From positions 2,170,001-2,234,000 of the forward strand of contig JAUKUA010000005.1 in assembly GCA_030549175.1 (NCBI GenBank): DNA of 64,000 bases. The letters are read 5' to 3'. Made by a program: the position numbers and the translations under genes. The notes under the pieces are model-generated. The model was not told the DNA's origin. It did not search any database and worked only from the letters and a program-made list of their open reading frames with translations. Numbering within the stretch: position 1 is the first letter of the stretch; the number at the start of each line of letters is the position of its first letter. The DNA comes from Lasiosphaeris hirsuta (lineage: Eukaryota > Ascomycota > Sordariomycetes > Sordariales > Lasiosphaeriaceae). Shown in pieces: positions 12,353 to 23,732 of the stretch.

Positions 12353-15300
12353 CAACCACCATCGGCTGCTGGACATGACTACCCAGTCGTGACGACCTCT
12401 AGATGAGTGCGAAATCTGACCGCTATGGGGTCTCGCAGCCCACAGGGCGAGCATTCGACACAACGGCATGGTGATGAACGCCATCTACTACATCCAAAGG
12501 CATCTCGGCGTTCTGCATTGGGCTTGGAGGGATTTTCGAAACATTCCACACACCCCCCTCCGCATATATATAATCCTCCGATTTCTTTTGTCGGGTCTGT
12601 GTTTTAGCAAGCGAGCGTCGGTTTTTGGGATCTCTTTTTGTTTGTTTGTTTGGATATCACCGCTACAACCGCGAGCTCGGTCACAAGCTTTGTCCTTTTG
12701 ACCTCTCTCATCATGGCTGGAACCTGGGGCGGGCACGTTGAATTGCATTTACAGCATGGAGGGTCGACATACAGGCGGCTTTTTTTTTTTCCAAGAGGAG
12801 ACGCAGCAATGCACAACCCGCTCGGCAGAGATCCGAGACAGAACCCATTTTTGTTGGATTCGGAAATTTGCTTCTCTTATTCCCTTTTCCCTTTAACTCC
12901 TCAAAATACGACAAAGGGAGGCTGGACTTTTTTTATATTTTCTTTTTGGAAGATACCCCCATTCGTGCTTATCTGGTGGACATCACCACCCACCGCACTC
13001 CTACTGGATATCTTTTCGATTATCTTTCAACCCTGGTTCTTGTCTCACGGATGACGTTACGGCCCCCCTTAATGTCGAATATACGCGGGCTGCGACGGCT
13101 TTTTTTTTTCGAGACGGTTTATCTATCGACTTGATGTTGAGCGACGACACCACATCGAAAAGAAACGATGCGGACAAGGCCTGGAGTATTTCGCTCGGAA
13201 GATGCTGGTCGGGACTGGTCCCGGGAATGCCATCTGCTGAAGGCCGGTTCGCATATATCTAGCTGAGGCGCATATCTGGAATATTGCGATCGAGGCAGAC
13301 ACTGGTTGTCGACAAAACCAAGGGTCCGCACCTCACTTCTAGCGGACGGTGGGAGGGACTTGAAAAGTGGGCTAGGGGTGTCGCACGAAAACAAGCAGAC
13401 TGGGTGTCGAGGCAACCGGGCACACTGCTGGACAGATAAACACAGAGCCCTTGAGCCTGCCCTCTCCCCCGAGTTTATCCCGGTTTCCTGCTTGGACAAT
13501 TTTGCCGCAGCAATGGCGCCCTATCCTCCAGGCCCGGACGAGATTACTGTTACGACGCATCCCTGGTATCAATCCGGTATTCTGCTAGACAGAGCCGGGT
13601 TGTACAGGGCTTGCCTTTCGTAGGTCAGGTCAAGGTTTTCGGGGCTGGGGTTTAGCAACACTTTGCAGCAGCAGCCATAGGAGATGGGAGGAATCGGGTC
13701 TCGGAGAGCGGTGAACCCGCGGCTCATCTCACCGCAAGCCAGCCCTCACTTAGATGCGGGCCAGAGCTTACAGAGTGCAGCCTGGGCCCTGCGAGAGTGG
13801 CAGAGGCAAAGCCGAGTCAGCGGATTGGGGAGAGAGCAACACGTGTTTGCAGCGCAACACGCCTCTCCTCGCCGTTGGCTCATCAGGCATGTGATGCTGG
13901 AAACCCTTTTTTCTATGCGTGGTAATCGAGCTATGTCCTGGTTGGCACCGGTTCGACAGATTGTGGGATATCAATCACCGAAACAACAAAATGTTGTCTC
14001 CGCTTGTTTGTTGTTTTACCAGTTACAATAGTAGTTAATCGAAGCCCAAAAAAAATGCACAAAAAGTATTTGCGTTACATTTTTTCTACCTTCCTGACAT
14101 GCTTGGTGCCAACCAAGTTGCCACTGGAATCCCAAATACAAACGGTCAATTTACAGTGAGGCGGTATTGGCCCATTTACATTTAGCCGCTACAGGTAATC
14201 TTGTCGAAGGCGAGAATATTCCATGGGTGGTTACGACAGACACAAGTAACCTATCTGAAGCAGTCACTACGGTTACGGCGGTATGGACATACAGTTACGC
14301 AGCCTCAGTATGACACCGAGGGGACGCTGGTAGTCCAAAGGCAGTTTTATCACACGGCACTTTAGTCGCCCAAATAATCCCGAGATGGCGCGGGCACAGG
14401 AACACAAGAGGAAGAGAGAGATGAAGATAGGGCAGAAGATCGCGGGGCATTCACCAAAAGTGGAAGGACACCCCAAAGCCGAAAGAGCAACAGAAGAAGA
14501 ACAAAACCCCTGAGACAACCGTTAGATGACCTGCGCCCCCAGGTGTCCGGGGTGGGGTGCTGGGGAGCAAAAAGGAAGCCGAACCGCAGATCGATTGTCA
14601 CTCTTTTTTTCCTGTCCTGAGGCCCTGCTAGGGGGCGCTCGGGACGCACCGACGACGATTTGGGTCAGATCGGGTGGTAACTCACCGTCAGTGCGTTTTC
14701 TTATGTCATGGGAATGTTTGACTTCATCATCACACGGTGCACCCGACAGCTCTTGGGCTTGTACCTATCGGCCCTTTGGAACTTATGTGACGAGAGTCAA
14801 ATTTTAGAGCTGCTTGTGGGCAGTGATACCGATTAGCTCCCACCACGGTTCCCAGCAACACCGTGAACACTCTGGGATAGATTGGAGCACGCGGCTGTGG
14901 AATGCCCGGGTTTCCTCTGGCCTGCATCCGCGGACGCACTAGGGCGGACCAGACTTGACAAGTGCAGTGATTGAGAGGCACACATGTGCGCACAGCATAC
15001 ACAACTCAATCACATGCCGGTCAAGGTATCACAATATTTTATATTGCTCCGGCACGGTCCTGTGCCGCCAGATGCATGAGAACGGGGTCCATGACGCCGG
15101 GGCGAGGTGAGCCGGTGCAATCCGCAGCGTGTGTGTGGGAGCTTGCAGAGGGCACCAACACACCTAGGTCACTTCTCGAGTCGAGGACAGCTGCCCGCCG
15201 GTGGTGGGGTTCACCGGAAAGGCGGGGCATGGTGGGAGTGGGGTGGGTGGTGGGCAGTGATCATCGACGATGGACTGCGGCTGAGCTGAGCCCTGCAGTC

Positions 15301-16590
15301 TCGCGAAAAGAGGGGGGGGGAGGGGCAAGAAAGAAGAAGAAGAAGAAAAAAAAGGCCGTGTGGTCGTGTGGAAGCGGGAACGAATTCGATTCCCCAAAAA
15401 CCAAGACATGGCGTTCTCGTGCAGGCCGGCATTGGCTGAAATACGACCTTGAAACGAAACCGAAAGAGACGGTAAAAAACGGCGAGTTGGTGGCGTCGAG
15501 GACGACGACGGTCTGGATGTCAGCACCTTCTTGTTGCGCATGCATACAATACATACTCCACTCTGTAATAGTAGCCCACACTCATTCACTTCTCTTCCCC
15601 AAGTATGCCTTGTCTGCCGCCGCTCTGTCAGCGATTACGGAGGATCCGTTCCTTCACCCATGGCACTGAGGCCAAGCTGAGATCAGAGAGGATGGTGGAT
15701 TGTGTAAGCTTCGCTCATAGGTAAATAAATAATCACGACACTACCACGAGTGCATAATTGTGATTGAGGGACAGAAATGAATACATTCCCAGTCTCTATT
15801 GGTGATGCGGCTGACTGGCACTTGGTCAGTTCGAATTGAGAGGGAGGTTGGCTGAATTGCTTGGGTCCTGGTGCCGAAGGAAAGCGCAAGGCACACCATG
15901 CGCCATGCCTGTCCCCCACTGCCAGTGAGTGGCCAGCAAGCGGGAGATGGCAAGTCGCCGCGCGTCAATCGCGGCTGGGAGAACAGCTTGCCGACTCCCG
16001 GCCGCTCTTTTCCTAGCGCCAACCGCCAGTTGTGTTCTTACAAAAAAGCTGGCTACCTTACTGCAAGCGCCCAAGGTGTTCCAAGTTTGAGCTGGTGCAA
16101 CGCTCGAGCCTCACACGCTGGTCCATCGGCTGTCCCGCAAATCAACGGTCTCCCAGATGCCACCGCGCCGAAACCAGGCGGCTGATATTTCATGCGGCCG
16201 GGCACGGCAGCCCCAATCGTCGACCGACATCACGCGGCGCTAGGCTGTATTTTTGACTCCTGTTGTCGGAAGGCTTACTCTTGTGCGCGGCCCTGCATCG
16301 AACATCAGTCCGGTCTGCATGGACTTGAGAACCTATGGTAGCGAGTAGTGGCCTCATTGTGTTGGAGAGGGGTGGTAGCTAAAGTTGGGATGCCAGTCCG
16401 GGGCTGTGTCGAAATGCTGGGGTGCGGCCCCCCCGCAGGAGCGGGACTGCCATCCGGGGGAGCCCTGGGCGGACTCAGAGAGGTCATGGATGACTGGTCG
16501 ACAACCTACTTCTCGTCCCGAATTGAGTCCCCAGTTTTGTAATGGTCTAGCCCGCCGGCTAGCAGTGTCATAACCCAGCGAGGTCAAACC

Positions 16591-16610
16591 TGTGTGTGTG
16601 TGTGTGTGTG
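16591..16610. repeat. (TG)10 microsatellite
   Basis: Ten uninterrupted TG units in non-coding sequence. Confidence 0.95.
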
Positions 16611-18864
16611 AGAGCGGGTGTAGGGACCATCAACGTCGATGTCACCACTGTCTGTTCGGCAAGTGGTAGGGGAGAAGAGAAGCAAACATCCTCCAAATTG
16701 CATACAAAAGCCACAGCGCCCTAACGGCACCCGTCGCGCACCGACATAGCATCTACCTATCTAGTATTGGATAAGCTCCAAGGTTCTGCTCGAAGGCTCT
16801 TTGCTAGCAGATCCGGGCGTCTCGACGCTGGCAGATGCGGAAGCAGGGTGCTCCCGTGGTTATTTCCGCACAAACATTCATCTCAAGCTCCACGGGACCC
16901 CCGGCATCGCCTCAAGGCTTCTCCTCGACGCCCGGCTTGGTATTTCGACGTTCCTCTTGGCAGCTTCCTACTGTTTCGACCGGCTACTGCCCCCTACCCA
17001 GCCCTCGAGCTGATTAGTGGTCTGAGGTCCGCGGTATCAGCCCTATACTAATGGCGCAGTTCATGGTGTCGTGAACGGTCATTGGAAGTCTCTTGAAAGA
17101 AGCGCCAGGCGCCACTTACCCAGATTTCATCTTTACCCTGTTCTATCTTTTGAGCGCAACCAGTAGCAGCTCGTAAATGAGCCACACTGGCCCATACCCC
17201 CAGACTCCAACTTTTTCTCTTGAACTCTTCGAGAAGTCTTCTCGTGCCACAGGGCCACCGTCCCACACCACCGGCATGACCATGTTTCATCGCAGTCTCT
17301 TCCTCCGCGCACCAGTTTGCCTCTGTGCGCTCTTATCTTAGCTCCTTGCCAGGCTGTGGGCGAGATTCTCGGTCAGCACTGCCGCCATCACGCCACGCAT
17401 TTTACCATTCTGCCATTCCCACATACTTCGAGGAAGACATGGGTGAGTTGGGGAAAGATACAACCCCCTTATCCAAGCACCCCCATATCGCCTCCTGACA
17501 GGCGGCGCATACGGCGCATCCGCCTGCACAGCGGAGGCTGATACGCATCGACGCAGCAGCCTCACATCGTACAGCTCGCCGGCCGCGCTCGGGAGAAAGG
17601 CTGTGTTACGAATCTATTAGTTCTCGGTGTTTCGCACAGGCTGCACATACCCCTACCCTAGGCCAAGGTTGGCTGCAAGGCGCGAAAGGCCAAGTTTTTC
17701 TTCCTCTCCGGCTCAGGTACACGATACCACGACCTAGACGTATCTCATCTCCATCGGTAGCCGCTGGTGCGTCCACCACCCCCCCCCATCTGCACACAGG
17801 GTGAGGCTGATTCGCATTCCCGGTTTGTCCTATCACACTCATAATAACCGTGTTGTCTTGAGGGGCTGCTTGAGTAAGAAGGGTGGTGGGGTGAATGTGG
17901 GCTGCAGCCTTCGAAAGAAATATTGGTTAGAGAAGGTCTTGGTGGACGGAAGATGCAAATCGGATAAATGATAGGCGAAGGGGGTTTATACCTCCGGTCA
18001 TCGGCGCCCCTGGTACTCTGGCCATGATATCTAGGGAAGGAGCTGCGTCACGGTCCTTCCTCGCTGGGTTCATGCGTCTTGTCGCACAGATGGAGAACTG
18101 TAGATCCCCGCGTGACGTACGTACATCCCATTCGCAGTGTGACCGAACCACCTTAGCTACATTACATTACCTTACCTTGGCTACGGGACATACCTGGGGT
18201 AGGGAAGATAAATGTTGTAACTCCGGATTATGCAAGTCTGCAATACCGTGCCACACACCTGTACATCATCTGTACCCCTGAGTGTAGTACTATGTTCGTA
18301 TCCGGGTGGCTAGCCTTGCGTAGTTTGTTGACTTATACGTCGGAATCTAAACCTAGTCTAACTGTAATATTGGAGCTTGACATCTCGTTTACTGGTTCAG
18401 GAGAAATGTTCAGTGTACCAGTCAGACTGAGAACAAATCCTTCATAACGTGAGTTTGAAAGAAACCTTGGTGCCGTAATATCTAGATGGCTCAGATGCGT
18501 TCCTCTACCGCCTGCGAGACTGAGAGCGGATGTTCATGGTAGACAAACGAGGGCATGACTAGCACGGAACTATTTATTGTGGGGCTGGAGTCTGCTGAGA
18601 CTTTGTGGTTATTTACTTAATGGACCGTATGCGGTGACATGGGTGCTACTGCGGTACTATATTGAACCCACACTGACGGTCTTAGTGTCCCCTCACATGC
18701 TACGGGATATACAGACAGGAACCTAGTAAGAAAAAACCCCACCGCCATTGATCGACGGAGTCACCTCAATAAGGCACCTCCATGTTATAACACAGCCTGC
18801 TCCTGAATGACCACGGTCCAAATACAATGACCTCAACGGAAAAACAAAAGGCCCGGGTCGATAG

Positions 18865-18895
18865 CCCCCCTCCCCCCCCCCCCCCCCCCCTCCCC
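18865..18895. repeat. C-rich homopolymer tract
   Basis: Six C, a T, nineteen C, a T and four more C, just downstream of the stop codon of the minus-strand GTR2 gene. Length is prone to sequencing error. Confidence 0.9.
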
Positions 18896-18992
18896 GGTCA
18901 CGCGCCACAACCACCAGCCGTACCCCTCCAACCATTCCAAGTAGCTGATGGACGCTTCCCGCAAGACATAGGGTATCTTATCGTCTCATTGA

Positions 18993-20212
18993 TCACAGTC
19001 CGGCCGCCCGTCCATTCTTAGGGGCACCCTTGCGAGGCGAAACTGCAGCGGCCGCCTTGACTTCCTTCGGCTTGGTGATTTCGAAGAACTCCGTCAGCCC
19101 CTTGACCACCACATCTACATTCATGTTGATCTGGGGCATCTTTTCGTACGAGCCTTCCTTCATGATTGCAACGAGAGCCAGAAACCGGTCAACCTCCCGC
19201 AGCATGATCGGCCGCTGGGCGTCCGACAAGACCATCCCGCTCTCGGCCCATTCGCAGGCGACCTGATCGTCGAGTGGCTGTTGCCAAGGCTCATCCTCAA
19301 GCCGTTCGCGCCACTGCTGATTACGCGGCCAGCTGCCGTAAACCTCGGTGAAATCTATTACGACGTCGACGTAGTCGGAGCATATCTCGTAGCTCGCCAT
19401 ATCCTCGGGGGTGCTATCTGTGGCAATGTAGATCTTGGTGTTGACGTCAAACAGGTACGCCTTCTCGAAGCGGCAAGTTCGGCACAAGTTGGTGAGCATA
19501 GCTTCGAGTTGGCCGAGCCGCGGGATTAGCTTCTGTATCACCTTACTAAAGGCCTCGAAGATGCTGTGGTTGTAGATGCTGGTGAGGTGGAAGTTGACGG
19601 GCGCATTCTCGATGCCTTGGTCCGACAGCTCGTCCTGGATTCTGATGGTCACATCCCGCTGAATGTCCAACTTGTAGTCGTCACTCAGCCCGTCCACCTT
19701 GTGGATAAATACTTCAATGTTGATGTGAGGGTAGCTGCGCTGAAGGTGGAGGATGGTGTTGTTGAGCCTGGCTACCGACTCGAGATAATCGTCCTGCGCA
19801 TCGATAACCCAGATCAGGGCTCCTATCTCTCCGAAAATGGCGTCGATGTCAAAGGTGAGGTTGGGGTTCTCGAAAACCTCAATTTGCCCGGGAAAGTCCC
19901 AGATTTGCACATCCATGAAGGAGCTTGATGCGGGTCAGCCATCAGTATTGTGCGGCATCTGGGATTAGACGACGCATGCTGCTCACTTTAGACTGTCCTT
20001 CTGGATTCTCGCTGTGGACTCAAGGAAGAGCGTCTCACTCGGCGGTAGCTTATGGAAAACCACACTGGAGATGGATGACTTTCCGCTCCTGTCATAACTG
20101 TCAGCGCAAGTTCGCATGGAGTGGTGAGCGTGCACACATACCGCCTCTGGCCCATCAAGAGGAGACGGGGTGTTCCTTTTGCTTGCTGCACGGTAGTCGT
20201 GACGTCGGGCAT
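18993..20212 (-). CDS. GTR2: Rag-family GTPase Gtr2 (RagC/D)
   Basis: Proposed exons on the minus strand are 20212-20142, 20088-19987 and 19923-18993, giving 367 residues. The G1 loop GQRRSGKS (residues 21-28) is split by the first intron, WDFPGQ (about 66-71) is the G3 region and HKVD (about 132-135) is G4. The C-terminal half is the roadblock-type Gtr1/RagA domain. RagC-type GTPases pair with Gtr1/RagA on the vacuole or lysosome and signal amino-acid sufficiency to TORC1; this is family knowledge. Yeast Gtr2 is 341 residues, so the ATG at 20212 fits well. The frame is open upstream to another ATG at 20371, which would add 53 residues of weak quality. The second intron ends in AAG. The C-terminus carries a basic, Ala-rich tail. 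Confidence 0.93.
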
Positions 20213-22481
20213 GCTTTCGGAATCTTTCTTCTGAAGCCGCTGGCGATTCTGTTTATAAACGCGCTCAAGATTTAGTATAGCTGGACTGATATTTCTGATT
20301 GAGCCATGTTGCGGAAGGCCAATCCCGGAGTCAACAGGTGAGCCGCTGCTCCGCAAAAATGCAGACGACATGATGAAAAATAGCTGTGTAGGGCGGAGTC
20401 GATACTGAGCCAGACTTCCCCGACACACCTCGAGAACGTCTGGCGGACGGAAAAAATTGCAGGTTTGCCGGTTTTTATATGCTGCATCTTTTGCTTCCCA
20501 AACTCAACACCACACAAACATGACAACAATGGGAGCAGCGACCCGTCCGACGGCCCGTTATCTCGACCCTCCGTTTGCAACTCGGGAAAGGCTTTCGAGG
20601 ATTGGCCCGTGGGGGCAAGGGACGCCTGGCATGGATAACCGGGGCTAGGACAAGACAAAAAGGTGATGAAGGTTACGGTTCGACGCAGATGCTTTGCGAG
20701 CTTGATGCGGCCGAAACCAACGGCAGTCCATCACCAACAAGTTGGCAGCAGCTGGCCAATGCCTCGACCCGCCATTTTTTTTTTTTTTTTTTTTTTTTTT
20801 CGCAACGACTCTCCCGATTCGATGTCTTATATGGCTCCTGTACCTCTCTGACAAAGCCAGAGAGGGAAAAAGTGTAGGGTATCGGAAGATGCGGTTGGGA
20901 ATATAAAGCAGAGAGACTGACGCTGTCGCATCTCACGGTGGTACAGATATCCAAAGTGGCTCAGCCCAGAACGCCAAGGTGACTCAACGACAAAGTCTCG
21001 GGTCCTTTCAGAAAGCATGGCAACGGAGTGTCTGCCTGCGCAGCTGGGGTGACACTTGCCTGGACCGGCAGCCAAAGAGAGGTCTAGGCTTACGGACGAA
21101 CCAGCGCAGCGGTACTTCCGGTGGGATTAAGACGCCAGAGAGTGTGTTCGGGAAGCGGACTGGCTGGAGGGTTAGGCCTGTGGCACTCGGCGACGGGCCA
21201 TGCTGCGGCTCCGCAACAATGGAACGCAAGAACGCTGGAACACTGGGACACTGGAACGGCAAGCTCCGTTGTGTGCGAAGCCAGCACCAGAATTCGGCAG
21301 TCAAACCCAAAAGAAAAATAGGATAGTGGGAGTGAGAGGGTGAAACAGGAGACGAGAGGACCAAGGGGGTTTGAGGGCCATTCGCCATGCTTACCTCCAT
21401 CTTGAACAACAACAACAATGTGCGTACGGCTTAAAAAAGAGCCTCCCAGCCGGAGACCAGATCAATGCTCCCTGACAGAGCTGGCATCAGCATGCCCCTC
21501 GCGCCCCCAACAGGGCCTGGGGTCGCTCTGCTCGATTCGCTGGAGAGAAGGGCGCCTGGCGAATGAGAAGTTTTAGTTCGCGAATAGCCCGTTGAATGAA
21601 CGCGGCCGGAAAAAGGAACGGGATGCACGACGACCGACTCACCTGTCTTTCCCGCTTCGGTGGCCCTCGGAACGACCAAACTGACAGTCTTCTTTCCTCC
21701 ACTGGAAGTCTACCAACGACAACAATGATGGAGAGGCTTAGGGTCGATATGGAGAAGGATCGCTGCGACAACGATGACTCGTCGATGAAGACGCTGGCAG
21801 CAAGGACGCACTGGCAGCACTCAGGTCACACCGTGGCGTAATTAGACCTTTGCGCAAATCGACCTGGTGCTAACAGTGGTTTCAATAGCAGCAAGATCGC
21901 TATGACAAATGAAGAATCATACTGCAGTATACTAATAAGTAGATAAACTTCAGTCCACGACCTGTTCAGCCGTGTTTTAGTGGATGGTGACCGTTGTCTC
22001 AGAGAAGGGATCCGCCCTGAAATCTGATATCCTCTCACCGAAGCGGGGATTGATATCCGCCGATTACATAAACCGATTGAGGAGGAGGGTTAGGGTTCAC
22101 TGCTCATTCGACCGCGAGCGCCCCCGAGCTATCATGTGGTTGACCCCTCTCCCATTTACAACCCCGAATGAAAAAGTCGAAAATCAGAGTAAAAGGAGAT
22201 GACAGCCGTCATGTTTTGGCCCATATTAGGAGCTGTATTTTCTCGTGTCGATCGACATGTTTGCTATCTTCGGGACGGTAGATCACGTGCAAGAGTCCTT
22301 CTCGCAATGTTCGTGCAAAAAGAGCTAAAACTCCATGCGATGCTATTCCGTGCCATTCGTGATGCTCTTCGAAATTTTGATGCTAAAACCCCGAGATACG
22401 GGTTCCGAATCAATCTGACCGCTACCTTCCATTCTAAAAGGCAGACAGTATACACGCATCGGTCATGATACCGTCCACTTG
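20213..22481. other. Intergenic region with T-tract
   Basis: It includes the leader of GTR2 (possible alternative start at 20371) and the 3' side of the MIF-like gene. Short ORFs occur but none carries a recognisable motif. A run of 26 T lies at 20775-20800. The stretch from about 21840 to 22480 is more AT-rich than the rest of the window. Confidence 0.55.
20775..20800. repeat. T26 homopolymer
   Basis: Twenty-six consecutive T residues, flanked by unrelated unique sequence. Confidence 0.95.
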
Positions 22482-23732
22482 CTACTTCCTACTTCCCATG
22501 TCTAGCCCCTGCGAACTTTTCGATTTTTCTCCGGCAATCGTCGGCAGGGTCGTGCTGTAGTCAGACTTCCCCCCTGCACGGCTGAAAATGGTGGCTACAA
22601 AGCTCTTCTTCTTTTTTGTCCTCTTTGGTACATCTGATTGAGGAGCTAGATGCCGCCTCTCTGATGCCGCTCTGGCACTTGCTGGCAAAACCGGGGATGC
22701 TGGAATAGTGGGAAGTGCTTCACCGGCGCTCGCAGGAGGTGTCAACTCTGGATCAGGAACGTCGATGCCCGATGGCGGTCGAAAGCTTGCAAATGACTGC
22801 TTCTGTCTGTGTCAGCCACGCTTTCATTGGAAGCAGGACCCCATAAGCCTTTTAAGCAAGCTAACTAATGCTTACTTTTACACCCAATTTCTTACGGGCC
22901 CCCGATCTCTTTCGGGCAACACCAAGAGAGTCGTCCGCTGTGGGATTAATATAGGAAGCAACATAGCCTTTTTCAAGTTCATTAATCTCCCCCGCCATCG
23001 TCTTGCCGTTACATGCTAGATGCTCCTCCTCGGTCGGAACAAAGCGCAAGAGTCCCCTCGAAGGAGGGACACCTAGCCCTTCCTCCATATGCCTCTGTAT
23101 CAGCGCCGCATTACGCTTGTTGGTTGTTGGGAGGAGTTGTGATGGCAGCGCAAAGATGGTCATGGCATAGGCCGCGTCGAATGATCCGCCAAAGAACATA
23201 CATGCCCCGTGATGTAGTGTAACAACAATCGATGAGACCGGCCGCTGATATCGAGTAGATAGATGATATGACAGCTCTGTGATGAAACTGAACTCGTCGC
23301 TTATCTGGTTGCTCAGGTCAGCTGGAACTTATTGCAACATGATGCCGACAGTGTGGGGAGTGCTAGTTTGCCTACAATAACGTTTGTCTTTACCTCCGCC
23401 ATCACCATTGCATCACCTCGGACCCTCTCCTTGGCCACGTTACTCTCATTGACACCAAAGAAGTCCTCAAAGAAGTTGATATTGCTTCTCTTCCTCCCGA
23501 GGTCCGGTTTTGACTGGGACTTGCGTGCCCTCTGGCCGACATCGCCGGGTAGTGGCCGGTCAATTTCACGGGTAAGTCGGCTGCCCTCGACGAGATTACA
23601 CGGTTCGATAATTCCCTTTTGAGCCTTCCTTTCTGCGAACGAAAGCTTGTTGGGTCTCACTGACGTTGGTTCCTTGTTGGGGCCGTAGACGTCATGATGG
23701 CTGACCGTTGCTGAAGCTGATGGTCGCTCCAT
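22482..23732 (-). CDS. MIF/dopachrome tautomerase-fold protein with long flanking extensions
   Basis: Proposed minus-strand exons are 23732-23376, 23304-22876 and 22802-22482, giving 368 residues. The middle (about residues 115-240) is a macrophage migration inhibitory factor fold: DEFSFITELSYHLSTRYQRP, VTLHHGACMFFGGSFDAAYA, LLPTTNKRNAALIQRHMEEG and a closing GMR-like strand region. About 115 residues precede the domain (Ser/Lys-rich, with SFAERKAQKG and NFFEDFFGV) and about 125 follow it (Pro/Ala/Ser-rich with a KRTKKKKS patch). Classical MIF uses the N-terminal proline exposed after Met removal. Here the fold is internal, so that mechanism is unavailable unless the protein is cleaved. The family is annotated in fungi as L-dopachrome isomerase-like, with roles poorly known. 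The first donor (GTAGGC, 23375) is weak but restores the conserved strand exactly. Confidence 0.85.

Larger units (their letters stand above)
12353..18992. other. Gene-poor region, right part
   Basis: About 6.6 kb with no convincing gene. The first several hundred bases are AT-richer with T-runs and may contain the 3' UTR of the 11306 gene. The rest holds scattered short ORFs that shadow each other. The longest, 14971-15669, is broken by a purine low-complexity tract (GAAGAAG followed by A-runs near 15320-15355) and looks spurious. Simple repeats are (TG)10 at 16591-16610 and a C-tract at 18865-18895. Confidence 0.6.

Noticed and set aside
14971..15669. 232-codon plus-strand ORF
   Set aside because: It crosses a purine low-complexity tract giving a run of Lys codons, shows no family motif, has a poor start context and overlaps equally long ORFs on the other strand.
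20775..20800. T26 tract considered as the poly(A) end of a minus-strand retroposed copy
   Set aside because: No target-site duplication or coding remnant is seen next to it. A simple homopolymer is sufficient.
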